Assembly: GCA_016781705.1 (NCBI GenBank)
Contig: JADDPV010000260.1
Coordinates: forward strand, 3,124 to 9,861
Reading direction: 5' to 3'
From: Rubrobacter sp.
GTDB lineage: Bacteria; Actinomycetota; Rubrobacteria; Rubrobacterales; Rubrobacteraceae
DNA length: 6,738 bases
Below are positions 1 through 6,634 of this stretch, piece after piece. A program made the translations under genes and the position numbers. Under the pieces are notes generated by a model, which made no database searches, was not told the DNA's origin, and saw only the letters and a list, made by a program, of their open reading frames with translations. The stretch's first letter is position 1; each line of letters opens with the position of its first letter.

Positions 1-398
1 GTCTTCGTGGCCAATAAAGGCCGACAACGGCACCACCTGAGCATGTCCGTCCACCTCTCGAGCCTGGCCCCCGGCATCAGAGAGGCAGCAGGGTCACCGG
101 CGCGACCACCATCGGCTACGCGGGAAACGCGGGCGGTCCCAGCGTCCCGGTCGGTGAGGTGCACCTGCACCAGGCCTTCTACCGCTACCCCCGCTACGCT
201 GCGAGTGGTCCGCCCAATGGGGCACGAAGCTGCAGACGATCTTCCACTACTACGTCGGCGTCCCGACGCGAGCCCCGGCGGCGTTTACAAGTCCGGATTC
301 ACGGCGAACTCGACGACCCAGGCCAGGGGGGGCTACATCAGCATCTGGACGACCACGAAGAGGAGGGGGGCTACCGGCCGGCCACCCGGCCCTCGTAG
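1..398 (+). pseudogene. Frameshifted C-terminal remnant of an M23 (LytM-type) metallopeptidase
   Basis: M23 peptidases are zinc endopeptidases that cut peptidoglycan cross-links. No single frame carries the protein, but three consecutive frames give a plausible M23 C-terminus. Frame 1 (about 1-92) reads VHLSSLAPGI, like the family's YAHLS segment. Frame 3 (about 93-220) reads IGYAGNAGGPSVPVG, then VHLHQAFYRYP, the HxH zinc-ligand motif with its usual flanks. Frame 2 (about 221-268) reads GTKLQTIFHYYVG. Frame 1 again (about 271-360) reads GGVYKSGFTANSTT and GGYISIW. Each switch fits loss of one base in a G/C-rich run, for example the four Gs at 219-222. The upstream half, including the first zinc-binding histidine, lies outside the window. 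The end is taken as the frame-3 TAG at 396-398, which overlaps the convergent tgt stop; frame 1 stays open to 501. The family assignment comes from motif recall only. A sequencing-error artefact over an intact gene is the main alternative. Confidence 0.6.
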
Positions 399-1504
399 CG
401 CGCCACCCACCCCTCCATCCACGCGGCGTAGCGCCCCCCGCGGATGGCTTCCCGCGCCCCCCGGCACAGGTCCCCGGCGAACGTCACGTTGTGCAGCGTG
501 ACAAGCCGGTGCGCCAGCAGCTCGTTCTCCCTGACGAGGTGTGAGAGGTACGCCCGGCTAAAGTCGGTACACGCCTCGCAGGAGCACTCGGGGTCCAAAG
601 AGCCGAAGTCGCGCCGGAAGCGGGCGTTCTTGAGGTTCAGGCGGCCATCGCGCGTGAGCGCCATGCCGTGGCGGGCCAGGCGCGTCGGCAACACGCAATC
701 GAACATGTCCACGCCCAGGGCTACGACTTGCAGGATGCCGACCGGGTCCCCGATGCCCATGAAGTAGCGCGGCTTCTCCGCCGGCAGCCGCGGCGCCACG
801 AGCGAGAGCATGTGGAGCATCTCCTCGCGCGACTCCCCGACGCTCAGACCCCCGACCGCGTAGCCGGGGAAGCCCAGCGCGGTCGTGAGCCGCAGGCTCT
901 CCTCACGCAGGTCTGGGTGGAGGCCGCCCTGCACGATCCCGAACAAGGCCTGATCCCCACGCGAGTGCGCCTCCAGACACCTTTCGGCCCACCGGGCAGT
1001 TCGCGCCAGCGACTCGACGTGGTACTCGCGCGGCGCGTCGGCGGGCGGGCACTCGTCGAGGACCATCGCGACGTCGGCCCCCAGGTCCTCCTGCACCCGC
1101 GTCGTCAACTCCGGTGTGAACATGTGCGACGATCCGTCGTAGACGCTCGCGAACTCCACGCCGCTCTCCGAGATGCGACGCCGCTTCGCGAGCGAGAAGA
1201 CCTGGTATCCGCCAGAATCGGTTAGCATCGGCCCGCCCCACCCGGAGAAGCGGTGCAGCCCCCCCGCCTCCCGCACCACATCCGAGCCCGGCCTTAGGTA
1301 GAGGTGATACGTGTTACCGAGCACGACTCCGGCCCCCGTGGCGGACAGGTCTCCGGGCGTCAGGCCCTTGACGGTGCCTTTCGTCCCCACCGGCATGAAG
1401 GTCGGTGTCTCCACCGCACCGTGCGGGGTGCGCAACACCCCGGCCCGCGCCTCGCCGTCGCGCGCGTGGACCTCTATCGTAACGGGCGCGCCTACGACGG
1501 TGAC
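371..1504 (-). CDS. tgt: tRNA-guanine(34) transglycosylase (queuine/preQ1 insertion)
   Basis: Cytoplasmic zinc enzyme that swaps guanine at wobble position 34 of GUN-anticodon tRNAs (Asp, Asn, His, Tyr) for preQ1, the base-exchange step of queuosine synthesis. With the start used here the protein has 377 residues, normal for bacterial Tgt. It shows TPTFMPVGT (33-41), the general acid/base Asp in TDSGGY (D96), DEC (150-152), IVQGG (190-194), GGLSVGE (218-224), MGIGDP (249-254) and the nucleophile in MFDCVLPTR (D269). The zinc ligands are C307, C309, C312 and H338, with the family's usual 31-residue step from first cysteine to histidine. It follows queA with a 13-base overlap. The start is a problem: a strong GGAGG sits 5 bases before a GTC codon at 1504-1502, and no in-frame ATG, GTG or TTG lies between the far-upstream ATG at 1687 (inside queA) and a GTG at 1438, which would remove the first strand. 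The gene converges on the M23 remnant. Function is nearly certain; the exact start is not. Confidence 0.97.
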   Translation of the reverse strand, partial: VTVVGAPVTIEVHARDGEARAGVLRTPHGAVETPTFMPVGTKGTVKGLTPGDLSATGAGVVLGNTYHLYLRPGSDVVREAGGLHRFSGWGGPMLTDSGGYQVFSLAKRRRISESGVEFASVYDGSSHMFTPELTTRVQEDLGADVAMVLDECPPADAPREYHVESLARTARWAERCLEAHSRGDQALFGIVQGGLHPDLREESLRLTTALGFPGYAVGGLSVGESREEMLHMLSLVAPRLPAEKPRYFMGIGDPVGILQVVALGVDMFDCVLPTRLARHGMALTRDGRLNLKNARFRRDFGSLDPECSCEACTDFSRAYLSHLVRENELLAHRLVTLHNVTFAGDLCRGAREAIRGGRYAAWMEGWVARYEGRVAGR

Positions 1505-2502
1505 CTTCTCCTCCCGCCGTTCAGGAGGAGCATGGCGTCGCCGAAGGAGTAGAACCTGTACCTCTCCCGCACGGCTATCTCGTACGCCTCCCGGACGAGG
1601 TCCTTCCCCGCGAAGCTCATCACCATCGCCAGCAGCGTCGAGCGCGGCAGGTGGAAGTTGGTCAGCAGGGCGTCCACCACCTTCCACTCGTACCCGGGGT
1701 ATATGAAGACCTCCGTCTCCCCCTCGCGCTCCCCGCTCGCCGCCCAGCTCTCCAGCGCGCGCGCCACGGTCGTGCCGGCGGCTACGACGCGGCGTGCCCT
1801 TTCGACCGACCGCGCCGCTTCTTCCGGGACGGCGTAGTGCTCGGCGTGCATCCGGTGCTTGCAGAGGTCTCCCGTCCTGATCGGCGCGAAGGTGCCAGAG
1901 CCGACGTGTAGCGTGACCCGTGCCACGCCGGCGCCCGCCCGCGCGGCCCTCTCGAGCACCCCTTCGGTGAAGTGAAACCCGGCGGTCGGGGCGGCCGCCG
2001 AGCCCTCGTTGCGGGCGTAAACGGTCTGGTATTCCCTTTCGGTCTCGGGCGTCGCTTCTATATACGGCGGCAGCGGCATACGGCCGCGCCGCCGCAGCGT
2101 CCCGCGCACGTCGGGGCCGGCGACGGCCCAGCGTCCCTCTCCGAGGGGCTCCATTACCCGCAAGGTCTCTTCGCCGGCGAGCAGGTCCATGCCTGCCCTC
2201 ATGCGCCGGCTCGGCCTCGCCAGCGTCTCCCAGACACCGTCGCGCACCTCGCGCAGGAACAGCAGCTCCGTCTGGCCGCCGCCCGGCCGCCGGACGATCA
2301 GGCGGGCCGGCAGGACCTTGGTCTCGTTGAGGACGAGGGCGTCGCCGGGTCCAAGGAAGCGGGGCAGGTCGCGGAAGACGTGGTGGGAGATCGCCCCCGT
2401 CTTCGCGTCGGCGACCAGGAGGCGCGAGGAGTCGCGCGGGGAGGCGGGTCTCTGGGCGATGAGGGTTTCGGGAAGCTCGTAGTCGAGCTCGCTGGCGAGC
2501 AC
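1492..2502 (-). CDS. queA: S-adenosylmethionine:tRNA ribosyltransferase-isomerase
   Basis: QueA transfers and isomerises the ribosyl group of S-adenosylmethionine onto preQ1 at tRNA position 34, giving epoxyqueuosine; it acts after Tgt. The protein has 336 residues, the usual length, and keeps the family signatures in order: YELPETLIAQRP (8-19) with SRLLV (26-30), LVLNETKVLPARL (56-68), GRMPLPPYI (140-148), YQTVYA then AAPTAGFHFTEGVL (158-183), LHVGSGTFAPI (198-208), MHAEHY (218-223), GTTVARALES (243-252), VFIYPGY (265-271), TNFHLPRSTLLAMVMSFAG (281-299) and YRFYSFGDAMLLL (315-327). The start is GTG at 2502-2500, only 7 bases after the DUF2905 stop and with little Shine-Dalgarno sequence, so translational coupling to the upstream gene is likely. 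The last codons contain the tgt ribosome binding site. Nothing appears truncated. Confidence 0.98.
   Translation of the reverse strand: MLASELDYELPETLIAQRPASPRDSSRLLVADAKTGAISHHVFRDLPRFLGPGDALVLNETKVLPARLIVRRPGGGQTELLFLREVRDGVWETLARPSRRMRAGMDLLAGEETLRVMEPLGEGRWAVAGPDVRGTLRRRGRMPLPPYIEATPETEREYQTVYARNEGSAAAPTAGFHFTEGVLERAARAGAGVARVTLHVGSGTFAPIRTGDLCKHRMHAEHYAVPEEAARSVERARRVVAAGTTVARALESWAASGEREGETEVFIYPGYEWKVVDALLTNFHLPRSTLLAMVMSFAGKDLVREAYEIAVRERYRFYSFGDAMLLLNGGRRRSPS
1508..1515 (-). promoter_or_regulatory. Ribosome binding site of tgt inside the queA 3' end
   Basis: The minus strand reads GGGAGGAG here, an excellent match to the anti-Shine-Dalgarno sequence. It lies within the last codons of queA, so tgt translation is probably coupled to queA. 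Five bases separate GGAGG from the GTC at 1504-1502, which argues that tgt translation begins at that codon or did so ancestrally, when it was perhaps GTG. Confidence 0.6.
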
Positions 2503-2509
2503 GGGGGCT

Positions 2510-2728
2510 TCAGCGGCGCAGGAAGACGTTCAACAGGATCGTCGCCACGATGGAGACCAGGATCATCAGCCCTATCGGGAAGTAGACCGTGAAGCTCCCC
2601 CGCCTGAAGACCAGGTCCCCCGGCACCCGGTCGAGCCCGAGCCGCCCGAGGAGCAGGAACAAGCCGCCGAGCACGAGCAGCACGAGCGCCCCGCCGATGA
2701 GCAACCTGCCTATTGTTTCGAGGCCCAC
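2510..2728 (-). CDS. DUF2905 small membrane protein, first gene of the queuosine operon
   Basis: A 72-residue protein with two hydrophobic segments (roughly residues 6-23 and 48-68). They flank a short polar loop containing RVPGDLVFRRGSFTVYFPIG, the pattern I associate with DUF2905 (PGD, a basic stretch, then an aromatic YFP before the second helix). Both ends are short, so it is probably a two-helix inner-membrane protein. Its biochemical function is unknown. The GTG at 2728 is chosen because the homologous part begins here (VGLETIGRLLIGG) and because a promoter ends six bases upstream; the longer reading from 2800 would run through that promoter. There is no real Shine-Dalgarno sequence, which fits leaderless translation. 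It is followed after 7 bases by queA. Genes of this family often sit beside queA or ruvB, but no ruvB is present here. Confidence 0.85.
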   Translation of the reverse strand: MGLETIGRLLIGGALVLLVLGGLFLLLGRLGLDRVPGDLVFRRGSFTVYFPIGLMILVSIVATILLNVFLRR

Positions 2729-2734
2729 TCTTCT

Positions 2735-2763
2735 ATTGTATTCCGGTCTGCCAGCATCGCCAA
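2735..2763 (-). promoter_or_regulatory. Sigma-70-type promoter of the DUF2905-queA-tgt operon
   Basis: On the minus strand a -35 element TTGGCG (2763-2758, four of six consensus bases) is followed after exactly 17 bases by a -10 element TACAAT (2740-2735, five of six). Six bases (AGAAGA) then lead to the GTG at 2728, so transcription would start at or next to the initiation codon and give a leaderless or nearly leaderless mRNA. The elements stand out from the GC-rich surroundings. This is sequence-based prediction only. Confidence 0.65.
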
Positions 2764-2893
2764 CGATCCTCCTCCAAACTGCGCGGCGACCCTCGAACAT
2801 GAGCGGAGGGGACCGCCGGGAACACCGCCCGCGCGTCGCGCGCCAGCCTTCGAGGCACTCTGGTCTAGAAAGACGCGGTAGGATTGTGGAGGT

Positions 2894-4315
2894 ATGAGCA
2901 GGTTCGCCCTCTTTGCCGGACCGGCCCTCGCCCTGGGGTTGTTAGCCGCCGTGCTGGCCACCCTCGCGGCCTCCTCCTCCTGCGGCGTCCGGGAGGCTCC
3001 TCCGGCGCCCCCGGATGGCTCCGCGAGGCTGCGTGAGGCGGTCACGACCGAGGGCATCCTGGAACACACGCGCCGCTTCGGGGAGATAGCTGAGCAGAAC
3101 GGCGGCAACCGGGCCGCCGGCACGCCGGGTTACGATGCCTCGGCGGAGTACGTCGCGGACAGGCTGCGCGAGGCCGGCTACGACGTGACCATCCAACCAT
3201 TCGAGTTCCCGTACTTCGAGGAGATCTCGCCCCCGAAACTGGAGCTGGCCGCACCCGGGCGCCGCGTCTTCGACGCCGGCGACGATTTCCGTACCCTCGA
3301 ATACTCGGGCTCCGGGGATGTAACGGCCCCGGTGCGGCCGGCGGGCCTCGGCTGCGAGACCGGAGACTTCGCGAGCTTCGAGAGGGGGAGCGTCGCCCTC
3401 CTCCGGCGCGGGACCTGCACCTTCGAGCAGAAGGCCGGGAACGCCCAGAGGGCGGGCGCGTCGGCCGTCATCGTCTTCGATCCGTCGTCGGGCGAGGGAT
3501 CTTTCTCCGGCTCCCTGAGAGGTCCGGGGATAGAGATCCCCGCTCTGAGCGTCGGGTCCACCGTCGGAGAGGAGCTGGGGCGTCTGGCCGAAGCCGGGGA
3601 CGCGACGGTTCACGTCGCGACCTCGACCCACTCGGAAAACCGCGAGACGGCGAACGTCATCGCCGAATCGGAGTCCGGGCGCGAGGGAGAGACGGTCGTC
3701 GTCGGGGCGCACCTCGACTCCGTCCCCGAGGGGCCTGGCATAAACGACAACGCGAGCGGTTCGTCGACGGTGCTGGAGATCGCCCAAGAGATGAGCGAGT
3801 CGGGCGTCGAGCCGCGTAACCGGGTCTGCTTTGCGTTCTGGGGAGCGGAGGAGCTCGGTCTGCTCGGCTCGAAGCACTACGTCGAAGGTCTCCCGGAGCG
3901 CGAGGTCGAGGAGATGAGCGCGTACCTCAACTTCGACATGCTCGGCTCACCGAACGGAGGGCGCTTCGTCTACAATGACTCGGGTAACCCCCGAGGCTCG
4001 GAGAAGATCGAGGAAGTCTTCACCGACTACTTCGAGTCGCAAGACCTGGAGTCCGAGGCGGACGACACGCTGGTCGGCCGCTCGGATCACGGCCCGTTCG
4101 CCGAAAGGGGCGTGCCGGTGGGCGGGCTCTTCTCGGGGGCCGAGGGGACGAAGACCGCACGCGAAGCCGAAGACTACGGCGGAGAGATAGGGGCCCCCCA
4201 CGATCCCTGCTACCACAGCTCCTGCGACGGCCCGAAGAACCTCGACGTCCGCTCTCTCGACGAGATGTCCGACGCTGCGGCGCACGCCGTCCTGCACTTT
4301 GCCCAGGCAAGGTAG
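2894..4315 (+). CDS. Secreted or anchored M28 zinc aminopeptidase with PA domain
   Basis: A 473-residue exported peptidase resembling the Streptomyces griseus aminopeptidase, which removes N-terminal residues using two zinc ions. An N-terminal export signal (hydrophobic residues 4-26) ends in SSSC30. That is a poor lipobox because position -3 is Ser rather than Leu, so it may be a lipoprotein or simply cleaved. A PA-type insert follows (about 145-235: GDFASFERGSVALLRRGTC to IPALSVGS). The M28 core has the zinc ligands H273 (GAHLDS), D285 (GINDNASG), E320, D348 (NFDMLG) and H441, with catalytic base E319 (WGAEELGLLGS). RSDHGPF (396-402) and GVPVGGLFSGA (406-416) complete the pocket. CYHSSC (439-444) matches the family's Tyr-His next to a disulfide. 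GGAGG at 2888-2892 lies only one base before ATG, unusually close, although an in-frame TAG at 2879-2881 excludes earlier starts. It is divergent from the queuosine operon; I could not identify its promoter. Substrates are unknown; peptide scavenging is inferred. Confidence 0.95.
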   Translation: MSRFALFAGPALALGLLAAVLATLAASSSCGVREAPPAPPDGSARLREAVTTEGILEHTRRFGEIAEQNGGNRAAGTPGYDASAEYVADRLREAGYDVTIQPFEFPYFEEISPPKLELAAPGRRVFDAGDDFRTLEYSGSGDVTAPVRPAGLGCETGDFASFERGSVALLRRGTCTFEQKAGNAQRAGASAVIVFDPSSGEGSFSGSLRGPGIEIPALSVGSTVGEELGRLAEAGDATVHVATSTHSENRETANVIAESESGREGETVVVGAHLDSVPEGPGINDNASGSSTVLEIAQEMSESGVEPRNRVCFAFWGAEELGLLGSKHYVEGLPEREVEEMSAYLNFDMLGSPNGGRFVYNDSGNPRGSEKIEEVFTDYFESQDLESEADDTLVGRSDHGPFAERGVPVGGLFSGAEGTKTAREAEDYGGEIGAPHDPCYHSSCDGPKNLDVRSLDEMSDAAAHAVLHFAQAR

Positions 4316-4333
4316 AGGGGGAAGCTTCGGTCC

Positions 4334-5875
4334 CTAATCGTAGTGCTTGAAGAGGGGCCAGGCTTCGCGCAACGGCATCTTCGGGTCGCGGCACACGTAG
4401 ACGGGGAGGTCGTCCTCGTCGGGCATGCAGTACTCGCACCGGGCGGTGTCGGAGGTTTCGATCTCCCGGAACACCGCTTCGAGGCGTTCGCGCGGGACGC
4501 CCAAAGCGATGACGACCTCGCCGGAGCACCCGTTTGGTCCCCAGAGGTAGTAGCTGTTGTGGCCGCTGATCGCCTTCGGCAGGCTCAGCTCCTCGCTGTA
4601 GAAGTCCACCGCCGCCGCCTGACCGTAGTTACCGGTGAGGACGCAGACCACCTCTTCCTCTTCGGCCGGCAGCCTCTCGTAGACTCGGGCTACGGTCGCC
4701 GCCTTCTCCTCCCAGCCGAACCTGTCGGCGAAGTTCTGCGGCAGCTGGGCGACCTCTCGCGTCTCCTGCTGGATGCCGGCATCCCCGCCCACGCCGCCGG
4801 TGATCGTCGCAAGCGTCCCGACGGGGAGCAGGGGCACGACCGTAATGGGGGCGACCACCGCGCCGCTCACCGCCAATACGGCCGCGTAGGCAGGCCCCGC
4901 CCAGCCCCACCGGCGTCTCGCGAAGAACCGCTCCGCGACGACGCCGCCCGCGGCGAACAGCATCGGGTATGCCGGCGCGAGGAAGTAGAACTTCGAGCCG
5001 AGCATCAGGAACAGCGCGAAGAGCACAGCGTAGACCCAGCCGAGGGCGCGGTACGGTCGGCCCTCCCGCGAGAACAGGTAGAACCACAGTCCCGCCAGCC
5101 AGAGCGGGAGGGTAGGTGGCTGCATCGTCACGATCTGCTCGACGAGGAACTCCAGGGGCGAGGCGCCGTCCACCTTCCCACCGTAGCTCCCCCAGAACTC
5201 CAGTGTGGGCCAGCCGTTGGCGACCTGCCAGAAGAGGTACGGGAGCAGGAAAGCGAACGCGACGGCGCCGCCGAGCCAGGGCCAGCGGGTACGCAGATGC
5301 CTCCGGGCGGGCGTGATCAGCAGGGCAACGAAGACCGCGAAGCCGAAGTGGAGCATCGTCATCTTGGTCAGGAGCCCGAACCCCGCGACGAGCCCGAAGA
5401 GGAGCCACAGCCGGGGCCGGTCGCGCTTTAGGATGAGGAGCAAGACGTAGCAGGCCGAGACCCAGAAGAGCTGGTCGAAGGCGTCCATCGAGAGCCAAGT
5501 CCCCATCACGAGGAGGCTAGGCGCCACGAGGGTGGCGAGGGCCGCCATCCCCTGGGCGAGCCGCCCGCCGCCAAGCTCCCGCGCCATCAGCCCGGCCAGC
5601 ACCACGACCGCCGCGCCGGCCAGGGCCGGCGGGAGGTGCAACGCGACCAGCGACTCGCCGAGAGCGGCGCGCGTGGCGGCGGCTACGAAGGCCACGAAGG
5701 GCGGGAAGTCCACATAGCCGAGGCCGAGCCGCTCGCCCGCGGCCACATAGTAGAGCTCGTCCCTGAAGTAGCCGTAGTTCCCGGCGGTCGCGAGGTGCAA
5801 CAGCACCTTGAACAGTGCCAGGTAGAGCAGGACGGCCGTCGCGCTCAAGGGCAGCGCGCGGAAGAAGGACTTCAC
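4334..5875 (-). CDS. GT39/ArnT-like (PMT_2) membrane glycosyltransferase
   Basis: A 513-residue polytopic membrane protein of the lipid-phosphosugar-dependent glycosyltransferase group (GT39/ArnT, PMT_2). These enzymes move a sugar from a polyprenyl-phosphate donor to an acceptor on the outer face of the membrane. Residues 36-59 carry FRDELYY and LGYVDFPP, the first extracytoplasmic loop, where an acidic residue (D39 or E40 here) is expected to be catalytic. Roughly ten hydrophobic segments follow up to about residue 355. The last 150 residues are soluble and probably extracytoplasmic, with NFADRFGWEEKAATVARVY (381-399), LTGNYGQAAAVDFY (413-426), SGHNSYYLWGP (437-447) and five cysteines (411, 450, 480, 483, 495). 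The start is GTG at 5875-5873 with a weak ribosome binding site. It lies 70 bases after the VOC gene on the same strand and tail-to-tail with the peptidase. Donor and acceptor cannot be told from sequence. The family is clear; the specific role is not. Confidence 0.9.
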   Translation of the reverse strand: MKSFFRALPLSATAVLLYLALFKVLLHLATAGNYGYFRDELYYVAAGERLGLGYVDFPPFVAFVAAATRAALGESLVALHLPPALAGAAVVVLAGLMARELGGGRLAQGMAALATLVAPSLLVMGTWLSMDAFDQLFWVSACYVLLLILKRDRPRLWLLFGLVAGFGLLTKMTMLHFGFAVFVALLITPARRHLRTRWPWLGGAVAFAFLLPYLFWQVANGWPTLEFWGSYGGKVDGASPLEFLVEQIVTMQPPTLPLWLAGLWFYLFSREGRPYRALGWVYAVLFALFLMLGSKFYFLAPAYPMLFAAGGVVAERFFARRRWGWAGPAYAAVLAVSGAVVAPITVVPLLPVGTLATITGGVGGDAGIQQETREVAQLPQNFADRFGWEEKAATVARVYERLPAEEEEVVCVLTGNYGQAAAVDFYSEELSLPKAISGHNSYYLWGPNGCSGEVVIALGVPRERLEAVFREIETSDTARCEYCMPDEDDLPVYVCRDPKMPLREAWPLFKHYD

Positions 5876-5912
5876 CGACCCACTCTCACCGTCAATGCCT
5901 CTTTCTGCGATC

Positions 5913-5934
5913 TCGCGCCGCCGTGCGTGCGCGA
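5913..5934 (-). terminator. Weak candidate hairpin between the VOC and glycosyltransferase genes
   Basis: TCGCGC and GCGCGA form a perfect six-base stem around a ten-base loop in the 70-base gap after the VOC stop codon. No T-run follows on either strand, so this could be a partial (attenuating) terminator, or just GC-rich sequence that folds by chance. I place it on the minus strand because both flanking genes run that way. Confidence 0.2.
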
Positions 5935-5945
5935 AGCGGGAACCT

Positions 5946-6473
5946 CTAGGAACCGCCCTCCGGTCCTTCGACCTCGGCGAGCAGGCCGCGCAGGTCCAGG
6001 GGCCGCGTCACCATCGCGAGCCCTCCGTCCGCCGTGCGCGGCCACTCCTCCTCGGGGCGGTCGGCGTAGAGTTCGACGCCGTTCTGGTCCGGGTCGCGCA
6101 GGTAGAGGGCCTCGGAGACGCCGTGGTCGGAGGCGCCGTCCAGAGGATATGAGGCGTCCACGAGGTTCTTCAGGGCCTTCGCCAGCTCGCGGCGGTCCGG
6201 GTAGAGGACGGCGAGGTGGAAGAGGCCGGTCGTACCGCGCCGGGGCGGGGGGGCGCCCTTGCTCTCCCACGTGTTCAGGCCGATGTGGTGGTGGTAACCG
6301 CCCGCGGAGAGGAACACAGCGTCCTCCCCGTAGCGCTGGGTGACCTCGAAGCCCAGCAAGTCCCGGTAGAAGCCCAGAGACCGCTCGATGTCCGCCACCT
6401 TCAGGTGGACGTGCCCGATCCTGGTAGCCGGGTGTACCCGCCGGCGTGTGCCCTTTTCTTCCGTCCCATCCAC
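5946..6473 (-). CDS. VOC-family (glyoxalase / catechol-2,3-dioxygenase-like) protein
   Basis: A 175-residue protein of the vicinal-oxygen-chelate superfamily, whose paired beta-alpha-beta-beta-beta modules hold one divalent metal. Recognisable stretches (numbered from the GTG start) are IGHVHLKVADIERSLGFYRD (19-38), YHHHIGLNTWES (60-71), TTGLFHLAVLYP (81-92), GASDHGVSEALYLRDPDQNG (113-132) and VELYADRPEEEWPR (133-146). Likely metal ligands are H23 of HVHL, H86 of LFHL and E134 of GVELY. These assignments follow the family pattern and are not proven. The resemblance is to single-domain proteins annotated as catechol-2,3-dioxygenase or CatE-like, but members include glyoxalases and resistance proteins, so the substrate is open. 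GTG at 6473 is preferred to the TTG at 6482 because GGAGG (6487-6483) sits 9 bases before GTG and directly abuts the TTG. It may be co-transcribed with the glycosyltransferase downstream, though no functional link is evident. Confidence 0.88.
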   Translation of the reverse strand: MDGTEEKGTRRRVHPATRIGHVHLKVADIERSLGFYRDLLGFEVTQRYGEDAVFLSAGGYHHHIGLNTWESKGAPPPRRGTTGLFHLAVLYPDRRELAKALKNLVDASYPLDGASDHGVSEALYLRDPDQNGVELYADRPEEEWPRTADGGLAMVTRPLDLRGLLAEVEGPEGGS

Positions 6474-6482
6474 GAGTCTCAA

Positions 6483-6490
6483 CCTCCACC
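6483..6490 (-). promoter_or_regulatory. Ribosome binding site that decides the VOC start
   Basis: The minus strand reads GGTGGAGG. The GGAGG core is separated by nine bases from the GTG at 6473-6471 and by none from the upstream in-frame TTG at 6482-6480, so the shorter protein start is favoured. Confidence 0.55.
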
Positions 6491-6634
6491 CGTTGCTCGC
6501 GCCGACTCGACCGTCGGGAGTGTACTACCCGTCCTGCCGGTCCACGACGACGCCACGACCAAAAGAGGCACCGCATTACGGTATTGTGACGTTTGTATCC
6601 AACGCCCTTGCCAGACTTCACCCCGAACTCGCAG

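Noticed and set aside
1505..1687. N-terminal extension of Tgt by 61 residues from the ATG at 1687
   Set aside because: This stretch is the queA coding sequence read in another frame, has no Tgt similarity, and would ignore the ribosome binding site at 1508-1515.
2729..2800. N-terminal extension of the DUF2905 protein to 2800
   Set aside because: The added residues are charged and do not resemble the family, and they would cover the promoter elements at 2735-2763.
2942..3877. Long minus-strand open frame of 311 codons opposite the M28 peptidase gene
   Set aside because: It is antisense to a gene with complete catalytic motifs. Its translation is rich in Arg, Gly and Pro with no recognisable motif, typical of shadow frames in GC-rich DNA.
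4316..4334. Possible shared terminator between the converging M28 and glycosyltransferase genes
   Set aside because: Only a four-base stem (GGGA / TCCC) around an eight-base loop, without a T-run. Too weak to call.
4343..5431. Plus-strand open frame of 362 codons opposite the glycosyltransferase gene
   Set aside because: It lies opposite a clear GT39 protein and reads as low-complexity Arg/Glu/Pro/Gly sequence without domains or a ribosome binding site.
5890..5895. TTGACG on the minus strand as a -35 element for the glycosyltransferase gene
   Set aside because: A matching -10 at 16-18 bases would fall inside the coding sequence and no such hexamer is present there.
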